Part shown: one piece after another, positions 7,850-16,577 of the stretch
How the letters are laid out: each line of letters starts with the position of its first letter
Position numbering within the stretch: position 1 is the stretch's first letter
Origin: DASPKT01 sp035626475
GTDB lineage: Bacteria; Pseudomonadota; Alphaproteobacteria; Azospirillales; Azospirillaceae
Direction of reading: 5' to 3'
DNA: 64,000 nucleotides
NCBI GenBank assembly: GCA_035626475.1
Contig: DASPNP010000053.1
Coordinates: 186,001-250,000 of the forward strand
Translations under genes and position numbers: made by a program
The notes under the pieces: generated by a model
The model's database searches: none
What the model was told of the DNA's origin: nothing
The model's input: only the letters and a program-made list of their open reading frames with translations

Positions 7850-9024
7850 TCGAGGCTCTTGCGGCAGCGGTCGAGGCGGACGCGACGCCGTCTCTGGCGG
7901 ATTTCCGCGTGCTGCTGCTCGGCGACGGGCTCGAGGGGCTGGCGCCGCTGCTGGATGCTTTGGGCATCGTCCGGACCGAGGCCGCCGGCGACCAGGCCGC
8001 GGCGCTGGACCTGCTGACACGCATGGCGGTCGACCTCGTGGTGGTGGACGCCGACATGGCCGGCGGGGGCCTCGCCGCCTGTCGGGCCATCCGGGCGTCG
8101 CAGCCACGGACGGAACTGCCGGTCCTCATGGTGACCCGGCCGGACGGCCGCGCCTCGCCGGCCGAGTGCTTCGGGGCCGGCGCCAGTGACGTGCTGGTCC
8201 GGCCCCTGGTCGCGGCCGAGGCGGCGGCGCGCATCCGGCTGCAGCTGGAGCGGCTGCACGACCACCGCGACCTCGCCATCTTCCGCCGGCGCCTGCAGAG
8301 CGACCTGAAGCTCGCCCGGAACATGCAGCTGTCGCTGATCCCGGACCAGCGGGTGATGGCGTCCGTCGGCGGCCGGCAGGGGCTGGCGATCGAGGGGCAT
8401 TTCGAGCCGTCGGACGAGCTGGGCGGCGATTTCTGGACGCTGTTCGAACTCGGGCCCGACCGGCTGGGAATTCTGGTGGTGGATTTCTCCGGCCACGGCA
8501 TCTCCGCGGCGATCAACACCTTCCGGTTCCACACACTCATCAGCCGCATCCAGCCGCACGGCTACGAGCCGGCGGAATGGCTGGGGATGCTGAACCGGCC
8601 GCTGAAGGACCTGCTGCCGGTCGGCCAGTTCGCCACCGCCTTCTACTGCATCCTGGACCGGACGGAAGGCACCATCTCCTATGCCGCCGCCGGCGCGCCG
8701 GGACCGATCCTGTGGCACGAGGGCCGCGCCCGCATGCTGGACGCCAGCGGGCTGATGCTGGGGGTGTCGGCCTCGCCGCTGCTGACCTCCGACGTCGTCC
8801 CGTTCCCGCCGGGCGCATCGCTGCTGATCTACAGCGACGCCATGACCGAGGCGCTCGACCGGGGCGGCCATGCGGTGGGCGAGGACGGGCTGTCGGCGAT
8901 GGTGGCGGAGGCCCTCGCCGGCGGGGCTGGCAGGCTAGGCCGGTTGCTCGCGGCGTTCGACCGGCGCGTGCCGCGTCCGCTCGCCGACGATCTCACCGCC
9001 ATCTGCGTCACCCGGGGGACGTGA
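7846..9024 (+). CDS. fused receiver domain - PP2C (SpoIIE/RsbU-type) serine phosphatase
   Basis: A 392-aa protein. Residues about 20-135 form a response-regulator receiver with the phospho-acceptor Asp in DLVVVDADM (D68) and Thr in VLMVTRP (T97). The usual Lys is Arg (VLVRPL, R119), and the N-terminal acidic pair is reduced to GD. Residues about 180-390 are a PP2C-type phosphatase with SDELGGDFW, DFSGHGISAA, LLIYSDAMTEA and ADDLT metal-binding motifs. In this family the phosphatase dephosphorylates STAS partners, here probably the two upstream STAS proteins. It overlaps the kinase gene by four bases, implying translational coupling. Receiver phosphorylation may be weak or absent. Confidence 0.85.
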   Translation: MIEALAAAVEADATPSLADFRVLLLGDGLEGLAPLLDALGIVRTEAAGDQAAALDLLTRMAVDLVVVDADMAGGGLAACRAIRASQPRTELPVLMVTRPDGRASPAECFGAGASDVLVRPLVAAEAAARIRLQLERLHDHRDLAIFRRRLQSDLKLARNMQLSLIPDQRVMASVGGRQGLAIEGHFEPSDELGGDFWTLFELGPDRLGILVVDFSGHGISAAINTFRFHTLISRIQPHGYEPAEWLGMLNRPLKDLLPVGQFATAFYCILDRTEGTISYAAAGAPGPILWHEGRARMLDASGLMLGVSASPLLTSDVVPFPPGASLLIYSDAMTEALDRGGHAVGEDGLSAMVAEALAGGAGRLGRLLAAFDRRVPRPLADDLTAICVTRGT

Positions 9025-9026
9025 CC

Positions 9027-9392
9027 ATGGGAATGCTCGATCTCATCACCCGGCCGCTGCGCCGCCTGATCGGCGGCGACGGTTCGAACCGGCGCGTCTT
9101 CGACCGCGACACCGTCGACGCCCGCGTCACCCTGGCGCTCAGCGGCCGCATGCTGGAATGCACCGTCTCGGACGTGTCGCCCGGCGGCGCCTTCCTGGCC
9201 TCGCTGCCGGAGGAGATTCCGATCGGCACCGAGGGCGTGCTGGAGGTGCCGGAGACGCCGATCCGGGCCGATTTCCGCGTGGTGCGACACGCGCCCGGGG
9301 GCGCCGGCATCGTGTTCCTGCGCGACGGGGTGGGCGCCATCGTGGCCGGCTGGACCAAGGGCCGCTCGCCCGCCCAGGACCCACAGGCCTGA
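9027..9392 (+). CDS. PilZ-domain protein (putative c-di-GMP receptor)
   Basis: A 121-aa single PilZ domain. The RxxxR c-di-GMP motif is present as RVFDR and the second motif D/N-x-S-x-x-G as DVSPGGAF, with typical spacing. A short N-terminal helix (MGMLDLITRPLRRLIGG) precedes the barrel. PilZ proteins bind cyclic di-GMP and alter partners such as flagellar motors, polysaccharide synthases or kinases. It begins two bases after the phosphatase stop, so it belongs to the STAS-kinase-phosphatase operon and could be its output or a second input. Confidence 0.85.
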   Translation: MGMLDLITRPLRRLIGGDGSNRRVFDRDTVDARVTLALSGRMLECTVSDVSPGGAFLASLPEEIPIGTEGVLEVPETPIRADFRVVRHAPGGAGIVFLRDGVGAIVAGWTKGRSPAQDPQA

Positions 9393-9414
9393 GCGGGCGG
9401 CGTCCGGCGGGATC

Positions 9415-9906
9415 TCAGCCGACCAGCGTCCAGGTGCCGTCTTCCTGGCGGCAGGCCGTGCCGTTGGCTTCCTGCGGCTGCCCGTTGACATAGACGGTGT
9501 GGGAGTAGTCGCGGCAGGTGCGGCCGTCGTTGGACGTGTAGGTCCGGCGCGGCTGGATGGTGCCGCGGTTGCCCGTGTCCGGGTTGTTCCAGGTGATGGT
9601 CTCGTTGCGGGCCACCGCCGTGCGCTCGGCCGTCGCGGCGCGGTCGCGGTCGTCGTCCGACAGCCGGTCGGCGATCTCGCGGCCGGCGAGCGCGCCCAGC
9701 ACGCCGCCCAGGATGGTCGCGGCGGTCTTGCCCGAGCCCTTGCCGAACTGCGAGCCGATCAGCGCGCCGCCGGCGGCGCCGCCGACCGTGCCGATGGTCT
9801 TGTTCGAGACGCCCGCCGTGGTGTCGCGGCTGCCGGTCTCGGCGCAGGCGGTGAGGGAGAGGGCCAGGGCGAGGCTGGCCGCGGCGGTGCGCAGGCGATG
9901 GGACAT
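9415..9906 (-). CDS. glycine-zipper outer-membrane lipoprotein (17-kDa surface antigen-like)
   Basis: A 163-aa lipoprotein. A type II signal peptide ends in the lipobox LTAC with Cys at residue 21. A glycine-zipper region (GTVGGAAGGALIGSQFG...ATILGGVLGALAGREI, about 50-90) resembles the rickettsial 17-kDa antigen/SlyB group. A C-terminal domain follows with RTYTSNDGRTCRDY and an EANGTACRQEDGTW ending, typical of that surface-antigen family. The ATG at 9906 is used because it starts the signal peptide and has GAGGGGAA upstream. It converges on the PilZ gene with only 22 bp between, so the two likely share termination. Confidence 0.82.
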   Translation of the reverse strand: MSHRLRTAAASLALALSLTACAETGSRDTTAGVSNKTIGTVGGAAGGALIGSQFGKGSGKTAATILGGVLGALAGREIADRLSDDDRDRAATAERTAVARNETITWNNPDTGNRGTIQPRRTYTSNDGRTCRDYSHTVYVNGQPQEANGTACRQEDGTWTLVG

Positions 9907-10057
9907 GGCTCGGGTTCCCCTCTGGGAGTGGCAAGGCTTTGGAGAGATCAACCGCTTTTGCGGGCACTATGTTCCTCACCCGCCATTCCCCGGTGCCCGT
10001 CCGGGACAAACGTGCTAATCAGGCCGCCGCTCCCCTGGCCGACCGGGCACCCCGCTC

Positions 10058-11839
10058 TTGACCGCACAGCCGCCCTCATCGGCAATGCCGCCGCCGACCG
10101 GTTCCTGGCCGCTGATCAAGCGGATGGCCGGCGCCTACCTGCGCCCGCACCGGGGCTCGGTGGGGCTGGCGCTGCTGATGATGGCGCTGGACGCGGCCGG
10201 CACCGGCGCGCTCGCCTGGCTCATGGAGCCGATGATCAACGACATCTTCACCGAGCAGCGCGCCGACCGGCTCTGGCCGGTGGCGGGCATGGTGTTCGGC
10301 GCCTTCCTGCTGCGGGGCTTCGCCGGCTACTTCCATGCCGTGCTGATCAACAATGTCGGGCAGCACATCGTGGCCCGGGTGCAGACCGACCTGTTCGGCC
10401 ATCTGATGCGCGCGGACCTGGCCTATTTCCACGCCAACCCGGCGGGCCAGCTGATCTCGCGGCTGGTGAGCGACGTGACGCTGATGCGCCAGGCGGTGGC
10501 GGAGAGCCTGACCGGCATCGGCAAGAGCGTGCTGACGCTCATCTTCCTGGTCGGCGTCATGTTCTACCAGGACTGGCTGCTCTCCATCATCAGCTTCACC
10601 GTCTTCCCGCTGACGGCCGTGGTGCTGGCCCGCATCGGCCGGCGGCTGCGGCGCGTGTCGGCCCGTACCCAGGGCGAGCTCGGTACCTTCTCCAGCCTGC
10701 TGAACCAGGCCTTCCAGGGCGCCCGGCACGTCAAGGCCTACGGCATGGAGGCGCATGAGGAGGCACGGGTCGGCGGGCTGATCGCCTCGCTGCTGCATCT
10801 AACGCGCAAGGGCTTCCGCGTCTCGGCCATGCTGACGCCGATCAACGAGGTGCTGAGCGGCATCGCCATCGTCACGGTGATCCTGTACGGCGGCTCCAAG
10901 GTCATCTCCGGCGCCGACACAGCGGGCTCGCTGCTGAGCTTCATCACCGCCTTCATGCTGGCCTACGAGCCGATGAAGAAGCTGTCCAAGCTGAACGCCC
11001 AGCTGCAGATCGGCCTGGCCTCGGCCGAGCGGGTGTACCAGGTGCTGGACCACGCCGCCGAGATCCGCGACCGGCCGGGGGCGGCGCCGCTGAAGGTCGC
11101 CAGCCACGAGATCCGCTTCGACGATGTCCATTTCTCCTATGTCGACGGCAAGGAGGCGCTCGCCGGCGTCAGCATCGAGGTGCCGGCCGGCCGTACGGTC
11201 GCCCTGGTCGGCACCAGCGGGTCGGGCAAGAGCACGGTGCTGAACCTGATCCCGCGCTTCTACGACGTCGATGCGGGCCGGGTGAGCATCGGCGGCGTCG
11301 ACGTGCGCGACGCGACCCTGTCCAGCCTGCGCTCCGCCATCGGCCTGGTCAGCCAGGATGCCGGCCTGTTCGACGACAGCATCCGCGCCAACATCGCCTA
11401 TGGCCGGCCGGGCGCCACTGAGGCGGAGATCGAGGCCGCCGCCCGCGACGCCGCCGCCCACGACTTCATCGTCGGGCTGCCCGAGGGCTACGATACGCGG
11501 GTCGGTGAGAACGGCGTCAAGCTGTCGGGCGGACAGCGCCAGCGCATCGCCATCGCCCGGGCCATGCTGAAGAACGCGCCGATCCTGCTGCTGGACGAGG
11601 CCACCTCCGCCCTGGACAGCGAGTCCGAGCGGGCGGTGCAGGAGGCCTTGCGGCGGCTGCAGCGGGGACGGACGACCGTCGTGGTGGCGCATCGCCTCTC
11701 CACCATCGTCGACGCCGACCGGATCTACGTGTTCGAGGAGGGCCGCGTGGTGGAGAGCGGCAGCCATGCCGAGCTGCTGCGGGCGGCCGGCCCCTACAGT
11801 CGCTTCCACGCGCTGCAGGCGGCGGGCGCGGAACCCTGA
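10058..11839 (+). CDS. msbA: ABC transporter, MsbA-like lipid A/phospholipid flippase (fused permease-ATPase)
   Basis: A 593-aa half-transporter. An N-terminal six-helix ABC exporter domain (about 25-320) is followed by an ATPase domain with Walker A GTSGSGKST, Q-loop LVSQDAGLFDDS, signature LSGGQRQR, Walker B ILLLDEATSALD and H-loop VAHRLST. Homodimers of this type flip lipid-linked molecules across the inner membrane. The MsbA assignment rests on overall similarity; other lipid or drug exporters are possible. The start is uncertain: TTG at 10058 or ATG at 10085, neither with a strong ribosome site. It is followed by a hydrolase gene 32 bp downstream. Confidence 0.82.
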   Translation: MTAQPPSSAMPPPTGSWPLIKRMAGAYLRPHRGSVGLALLMMALDAAGTGALAWLMEPMINDIFTEQRADRLWPVAGMVFGAFLLRGFAGYFHAVLINNVGQHIVARVQTDLFGHLMRADLAYFHANPAGQLISRLVSDVTLMRQAVAESLTGIGKSVLTLIFLVGVMFYQDWLLSIISFTVFPLTAVVLARIGRRLRRVSARTQGELGTFSSLLNQAFQGARHVKAYGMEAHEEARVGGLIASLLHLTRKGFRVSAMLTPINEVLSGIAIVTVILYGGSKVISGADTAGSLLSFITAFMLAYEPMKKLSKLNAQLQIGLASAERVYQVLDHAAEIRDRPGAAPLKVASHEIRFDDVHFSYVDGKEALAGVSIEVPAGRTVALVGTSGSGKSTVLNLIPRFYDVDAGRVSIGGVDVRDATLSSLRSAIGLVSQDAGLFDDSIRANIAYGRPGATEAEIEAAARDAAAHDFIVGLPEGYDTRVGENGVKLSGGQRQRIAIARAMLKNAPILLLDEATSALDSESERAVQEALRRLQRGRTTVVVAHRLSTIVDADRIYVFEEGRVVESGSHAELLRAAGPYSRFHALQAAGAEP

Positions 11840-11871
11840 CGCGGGCGCCCCGCTGCTGCTAAGCTCGCCCC

Positions 11872-12753
11872 ATGATCGATCGGGGGCGGGCGATGCTCTG
11901 GCTGGTATTGACGGCGTGTCTCTATCTGGCGGCCTGCGCCGGGCTGTTCCTGATGCAGGACCGGCTGCTCTATTTCCCGCATAAGGGCGCGGTGGCGCCG
12001 GAGGATTGGGACCTGCCCGAGATGCGGCTGCTGCCGCTGACCACCGCCGACGGGCTGACATTGTCCAGTTGGTATGCCCCGGCGCGCGACGAGGGCCGGC
12101 CGACCCTGGTGATGACGCACGGGAATGCCGGGCATCCCGGCTTCCGCGCGCCGAAGCTGCGGCCGCTGCTGGACGAGGGCTACGGCGTGCTGGTGGTGGG
12201 CTACCGCGGCTATGCCGGCAATCCTGGCGAGCCGCGCGAGGCGGGGCTGCTGGCGGACGCCCGCGCCGCGCTGGATTATCTGGTCGGGCAGGGCGTCTCC
12301 GGCAGCAGGGTGGTGCTCTATGGCGAGTCCCTGGGCTGCCCGCTGGCGGTCAGGCTCGCGACCGAGCGGCGCGTCGGGGCGCTGGTCCTGGAGGCGCCCA
12401 GCACCTCGATCGCCGATGTCGCCGCCGAGAAGGTGCCCTTCTTCCCCGTCCGCCTGCTGCTGCGCGACCGCTACGAGAGCCTGTCGCGCATCGCCGATAT
12501 CCGAACGCCGCTGCTGGTGATCCATGGCGAGCGGGACACGCTGGTACCGGCCCGGCACGGCAAGGCGCTGTTCGCGGCGGCGGCGGAGCCCAAGCGCGGC
12601 TTCTGGCCAGAGCGGGCCGGCCACAACGACCTGCACCTGCACGGCTCGACCGGAGCGATCCTGGATTTCCTGGAGGATCTCGCACGCGGCTTCCGCCCCC
12701 GGGCGACGCTGGAGCAGGAGACGGCGAAGGGTACGGCCCTGGTCAGGCGTTGA
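11872..12753 (+). CDS. membrane-anchored alpha/beta hydrolase (BEM46/ABHD13-like)
   Basis: A 293-aa serine hydrolase with an N-terminal membrane anchor (MLWLVLTACLYLAACAGLFL). The catalytic elbow is GESLG, the acid is in HGERDTLVP, and the His is in ERAGHNDLHLH; the THGNAGH segment provides the oxyanion hole. This matches the BEM46/ABHD13 group, whose substrates are mostly unknown (probably esters or thioesters at the membrane). It follows the MsbA-like gene in the same direction. Its last 11 bases overlap the end of the convergent molybdenum-cofactor gene. An internal ATG at 11893 is an alternative start. Confidence 0.8.
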   Translation: MIDRGRAMLWLVLTACLYLAACAGLFLMQDRLLYFPHKGAVAPEDWDLPEMRLLPLTTADGLTLSSWYAPARDEGRPTLVMTHGNAGHPGFRAPKLRPLLDEGYGVLVVGYRGYAGNPGEPREAGLLADARAALDYLVGQGVSGSRVVLYGESLGCPLAVRLATERRVGALVLEAPSTSIADVAAEKVPFFPVRLLLRDRYESLSRIADIRTPLLVIHGERDTLVPARHGKALFAAAAEPKRGFWPERAGHNDLHLHGSTGAILDFLEDLARGFRPRATLEQETAKGTALVRR

Positions 12754-14344
12754 GTGCCGCCAGGGCCTCGGGCGTGTCGACGTCCAGATGCACGCCGGGG
12801 GCGTCGACCAGCACCTCCGCCACCAGCTCCGCATGCGCCGACAGCAGCGCCTTGGCGCCCTGGTCGCCGGTCAGGGCCAGCATGTCGGGCATGAAGCGAC
12901 GGTCCCAGAGGACCGGGTTGCCGCGCCGGCCCTGATGGACGGGGACGCAGATGGCGCGGCCCTCCACCGGGTTCCAGGCGGCGATCAGCCGGTCCAGCGT
13001 CTCCGCCGGCACGCGGGGCATGTCGCCGAGGCACACAAGGACCGCCTCGGCCATGTCGGGCAGAGCGCGCAGGCCTGCCTTCAGGGAAGCGCTGAGGCCC
13101 TCGGCGTGGTCGGGCGCGTGGATGAAGGCGACCTCCAGCCCCTCCAGCGCCGCACGCACGCGCTCGGCCTCGTTGCCGGTCACCACCAGCACGGGCCGGG
13201 CCCGCGACGCCAGCGCCGCCTCCACTGTGCGGCGGACCAGCGGCGCGCCGCCATCGTCTGCCAGCAGCTTGTTGCTGCCCATGCGCCTGCTCAGCCCGGC
13301 CGCCAGCACCAGCGCCGCGACGCGCGGGCCGGCCGGCGGTGCCGCGGCGGCGCGGGGCAGGGGGCGGGAGGCGATCTCCGTCAGCAGCCCGCCGACGCCG
13401 AGGCGCATGATGTCGGCTCGGCTGACCTCGAGTCCGGCGGCCATGCGCTGCAGCACCCAGTCGAAGCCGTTCAGCTTGGGCGAGCGGGCGCAGCCCGGCA
13501 GGCCCAGGACTGGCCGCTCTCCCAGGCGCCCCAGCAGCAGCAGGTTCCCCGGATCGACCGGCATGCCGAAATGCACCACGGTCCCACCTGCGGCCTCGAT
13601 CCCGGTGGGCAGCACGTCGCGCCGGTCGGTCACGGCGGAGGCGCCGGCCAGCAGCAGCAGATCGAAGCCCTCGGCTGCAAGGGCCCCCAGCTCCTCCGCG
13701 ACCGCGGCTTCGTCGTGCGCCACCCGGCGCTCGGTCTCCAGCGTGCCGCCGACCGACGCCAGCCGGTCGCGCGTGACCTCCACCGTCTTGTCCAGAACCG
13801 AGGGCTTCAGCCCGGGCAGCACCGTCTGCACCAGCGCGGCGCGGAGGCCGAGATAGGGAGCGAGGCGCAGCGGCGGGTCGCCGGCAGCCAGACGTTCCAC
13901 CTCCGCAACGACGGAGGCGGGCGCGCCGAAGGGGATGATCTTGACCGTCGCCGCCATCTGTCCGGCCGCCATGGCCGCATGCGCCGGCAGGGTGGCGACG
14001 GTGACGGACTCGTCCAGCAGATTCAGCGCATCGATGCGGGCGGCATCCACCAGCAGCACGCCGGCCTGCGCGGCGAACAGGTTGACCCGGCCGGTGGCGG
14101 GCGCGCTGGCCGTCAGCCCGGGCCCGAGCAGCGCCGCCGCGATACGCCCGGCCGCCTCATCCTCGTCGAGTTCGCCCGGCTCCAGCTTGGCCGCGGTGAC
14201 GGTGGAATGCCCGGCATCGCGCAGCGCGGCGATCTCGGCCGTGCCCAGCACCCGGCCCTTGGGCAGCCGGCCGCCGGGCAGCAGCACGGAATGGGCGAGC
14301 ACCGCGCCCAGGGCCTCATCGAGCGGCAGCGGGCCGAAGCGCAT
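12743..14344 (-). CDS. molybdopterin-binding (MoeA-like) / MocA-like nucleotidyltransferase fusion
   Basis: A 533-aa two-domain protein. The N-terminal part (about 1-330) resembles a MoeA/MogA molybdopterin-binding protein (LGAVLAHSVLLPGG, DLLLLAGASAVTDRRDVLP, PGNLLLLGRLGERPVLGLPG). The C-terminal part (about 340-533) is a MobA/MocA-type NTP transferase with ALVLAAGLSRRMGSNKLL and CLGDMPRV. MocA adds CMP to molybdopterin for xanthine oxidase-family enzymes, fitting the CO dehydrogenase-type cluster upstream. The start at 14344 is chosen because homology begins at MRFGPLPLDEALG; the longer frame is Arg/Pro-rich noise. It lies four bases after the XdhC-like gene. Confidence 0.85.
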   Translation of the reverse strand: MRFGPLPLDEALGAVLAHSVLLPGGRLPKGRVLGTAEIAALRDAGHSTVTAAKLEPGELDEDEAAGRIAAALLGPGLTASAPATGRVNLFAAQAGVLLVDAARIDALNLLDESVTVATLPAHAAMAAGQMAATVKIIPFGAPASVVAEVERLAAGDPPLRLAPYLGLRAALVQTVLPGLKPSVLDKTVEVTRDRLASVGGTLETERRVAHDEAAVAEELGALAAEGFDLLLLAGASAVTDRRDVLPTGIEAAGGTVVHFGMPVDPGNLLLLGRLGERPVLGLPGCARSPKLNGFDWVLQRMAAGLEVSRADIMRLGVGGLLTEIASRPLPRAAAAPPAGPRVAALVLAAGLSRRMGSNKLLADDGGAPLVRRTVEAALASRARPVLVVTGNEAERVRAALEGLEVAFIHAPDHAEGLSASLKAGLRALPDMAEAVLVCLGDMPRVPAETLDRLIAAWNPVEGRAICVPVHQGRRGNPVLWDRRFMPDMLALTGDQGAKALLSAHAELVAEVLVDAPGVHLDVDTPEALAALNA

Positions 14345-14348
14345 CGCG

Positions 14349-15056
14349 TCAGCTCCGGTGCTTGGGGCCGCCGCGCAGCGCGGCGGTGATCTCGGCCAGG
14401 ATGGAGACGGCGATCTCGGCGGGCGTGACGGCGCCGATGTCCAGCCCGACCGGCCCCCGGATGCGCGCCAGCGCCGGATCGTCCAAGCCCTCGGCCTTAA
14501 GCCGCTCCAGCCGCTTGGCGTGGGTCTTCCGGCTGCCGAGCGCGCCGACATAGAAGGCCGGGCTGGCCAACGCCCGAGTGAGCGCCGGATCGTCCAGCTT
14601 CGGGTCGTGGGTGAGGGCCACCACGGCCGTGCGCATGTCGGGCCGCAGCCGGTCCAGCGCCTCGTCCGGCCAGTCGCCGTCCAGCGTCACGCCGGGGAAG
14701 CGTTCCTCCGTGGCGAAGGCGCGGCGCGGGTCGATGATCGTCACCTCGTAGCCGGCGATCGCCGCCATGCGCGCCAGCGGCTGCGCCACATGGACGGCGC
14801 CGACCACCAGCAGCCGCAGCGGCGGGGTGTGGACCTGGACGAACCAGCGCTCCTCGCCATAGGCGATCAGGCCGCTGCGGTCCTGTGCCAGCCGCTCGCG
14901 GGCCTCGGCGAGTATGTCTTCGGGCAGGGCGGTGTCGCCCTGCTGTGGTCCCGCCGACAGAAGGGTCTGCAGGCCCGAGGACAGGTCGGTGACCAGCGCC
15001 ACCGGTTCCTTCGCCGCCTGGGCGGCCAGCAGCGCGTCGAGGATGCGGCGCCTCAT
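14349..15056 (-). CDS. XdhC/CoxF-family molybdoenzyme maturation factor, Rossmann-domain half
   Basis: A 235-aa protein with the C-terminal XdhC Rossmann-like domain: LLVVGAVHVAQPLARMAAIAGYEVTIIDPR (cited here as two adjoining parts, LLVVGAVHVAQPL and AGYEVTIIDPR), ALTHDPKLDDPAL, YVGALGSRKTHAKR and GLDIGAVTPAEIAVSILAEI. XdhC binds molybdenum cofactor, promotes its sulfuration and delivers it to xanthine oxidase-family enzymes. The N-terminal XdhC region is encoded by the separate gene immediately upstream, whose stop overlaps this ATG (ATGA). The pair therefore forms a split XdhC. Confidence 0.87.
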   Translation of the reverse strand: MRRRILDALLAAQAAKEPVALVTDLSSGLQTLLSAGPQQGDTALPEDILAEARERLAQDRSGLIAYGEERWFVQVHTPPLRLLVVGAVHVAQPLARMAAIAGYEVTIIDPRRAFATEERFPGVTLDGDWPDEALDRLRPDMRTAVVALTHDPKLDDPALTRALASPAFYVGALGSRKTHAKRLERLKAEGLDDPALARIRGPVGLDIGAVTPAEIAVSILAEITAALRGGPKHRS

Positions 15057-15385
15057 TCCACCGCCTCGACATAGATCTCCACCTTGCCGCCGCAGGCCAG
15101 CCCCACCTCCCACGCCATCTCGTCGGTGACGCCGAAGCTCAGCAGGCGCGGCTCGCCGTCGGCGATCGTCTTCAGCGCCTCGTGCACGACGGCGCCCTCG
15201 ATGCAGCCGCCGGAGACGGAGCCCAGCATGGCGCCGTCGCCGTCCACGGCCATCTGGCTGCCGACGGGCCGGGGCGAGGAGCCCCAGGTGGCGATGACGG
15301 TCGCCAGCGCCGCCTTGCGTCCCGAAGCGCGCCAGGCGGCGATCTCGGCCAGGAGGCGGGCGCTGTCGATGCTGAGGGCGCTCAT
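15053..15385 (-). CDS. XdhC/CoxI-family protein, N-terminal half
   Basis: A 110-aa protein matching the XdhC_CoxI N-terminal domain: ALATVIATWGSSPRPVGSQM, GSVSGGCIEGAVVHEAL and VGLACGGKVEIYVE. The two conserved Cys (SGGCIEG and LACGGK) are those expected for cofactor handling. The start at 15385 is preferred because the upstream extension is antisense-like Arg/Trp sequence. It overlaps the next gene by four bases. Together the two proteins should supply mature cofactor to the enzyme built from the CoxS and CoxM subunits upstream. Confidence 0.87.
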   Translation of the reverse strand: MSALSIDSARLLAEIAAWRASGRKAALATVIATWGSSPRPVGSQMAVDGDGAMLGSVSGGCIEGAVVHEALKTIADGEPRLLSFGVTDEMAWEVGLACGGKVEIYVEAVE

Positions 15386-15440
15386 GGCCCGACCTCGCGC
15401 GATGGATTCATAGGGCAAGCTAACCCCTTGCCGGAAAAGA

Positions 15441-16577
15441 TCAACCCCGTCCTCCGGCCGCCAGGGCGTCGGCCAGGGCCGACAGGCTGTCCAGGCTGTG
15501 GACGGGGCGCGTCTCGTGCACACCCGCCGCCAGTAGCCGGGCGCCGGAGGATGTCGCCTCATAGCCTTCCCAGCGCAGCAGCGGGTTCAGCCAAACCAGC
15601 CGGCCGCAGCTGCGCCGCAGCCGGTCCAGCTCCTCCACCAGTCCGGCGCCGGCGTCGCGGTCCAGCCCGTCGGTGATCAGCAGCACGGTGGCATCTCCGC
15701 CCAGCACCCGGCGCGACCAGTCCTTGTTGAAGGTGCGGAGCGTGGCGCCGATGCGGGTGCCGCCCGACCAATCCATCACCGCCGCGCCGACCCGCGCCAG
15801 CGCCTCGTCGGGATCGCGGGTACGCAGGGCACGGGTGACGTTGGTGAGATTCGTCCCGAACAGGAAGGCATGGAAGCGCGGCCGTGCGCGGGAGAGCGCG
15901 TGCAGGTAGTGCAGCATCATGCGGCTGTAGCCGGCCATGGAACCGGAGATGTCGCAGAGCACCACCAGCGTCCGCGGCCGCGGCTTCCGCCGCCGCATGG
16001 CGAGCGGCATCAGCCCGCTGCCTTCCCGCAACGCCCGGCGCAACGTCGCCCGGGGATCGACCAAGCGGCCGCGCGGATGAGGCTCGAACCGGCGGCTCGG
16101 CCGGTCGGGCAGGGCGGGGCGCAGGCGACGCACCGCATCCCGCGCCAGGGCCAGCTCCTCCGCCGACATCTGCGCGAAGTCCCGCCGGCGCAGCGCCTCG
16201 ATGTCCGACCAGGCGCCGACGCGCTCCGCCTCGACCCGCCGCTCCGCCGTTGCGCCATGGATGCCGAACGCCTCGGCCACGCGGCGAGACACCGGGTCGG
16301 CGGCCCGCGGTTCGGGGGCCAGCGGCGAGGGCGGCGAGTCGGCATCGCCCCGTGCCGGCGACGGACCACGCCAGAAGAGACCGAAGGCCTGCTCGAAGGT
16401 CTCGCGATGCTCCGGCCGGGTCACCAGGGCGGCATGCAGGGCCCAGCGCACATCCTCGCGCCCGAGGCCGACCGCCGCCACCGCCCGCACGGCCGAGACC
16501 GCCTGGTCCGGCCCCACCGGCATGCCCGCCGCCCGCAGGCCCCGGACGAAGGTGGAGATGGCTGCCTCCAGGCTCAT
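15441..16577 (-). CDS. coxE: CoxE-like von Willebrand factor A domain protein
   Basis: A 378-aa VWA protein of the CoxE family. The N-terminus (STFVRGLRAAGMPVGPDQAV) is typical. The MIDAS metal site is DISGSMAGYS, and further family features are AFLFGTNLTNVTRALR, WSGGTRIGATL and LLITDGLDRD. CoxE acts with the AAA ATPase CoxD to build the [CuSMoO2] or related active site in CO dehydrogenase-type enzymes (known in Oligotropha/Afipia). The ATG at 16577 overlaps the coxD stop (ATGA). An Arg-rich middle (RPSRRFEPHPRGR) separates helical and VWA parts. Confidence 0.9.
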   Translation of the reverse strand: MSLEAAISTFVRGLRAAGMPVGPDQAVSAVRAVAAVGLGREDVRWALHAALVTRPEHRETFEQAFGLFWRGPSPARGDADSPPSPLAPEPRAADPVSRRVAEAFGIHGATAERRVEAERVGAWSDIEALRRRDFAQMSAEELALARDAVRRLRPALPDRPSRRFEPHPRGRLVDPRATLRRALREGSGLMPLAMRRRKPRPRTLVVLCDISGSMAGYSRMMLHYLHALSRARPRFHAFLFGTNLTNVTRALRTRDPDEALARVGAAVMDWSGGTRIGATLRTFNKDWSRRVLGGDATVLLITDGLDRDAGAGLVEELDRLRRSCGRLVWLNPLLRWEGYEATSSGARLLAAGVHETRPVHSLDSLSALADALAAGGRG

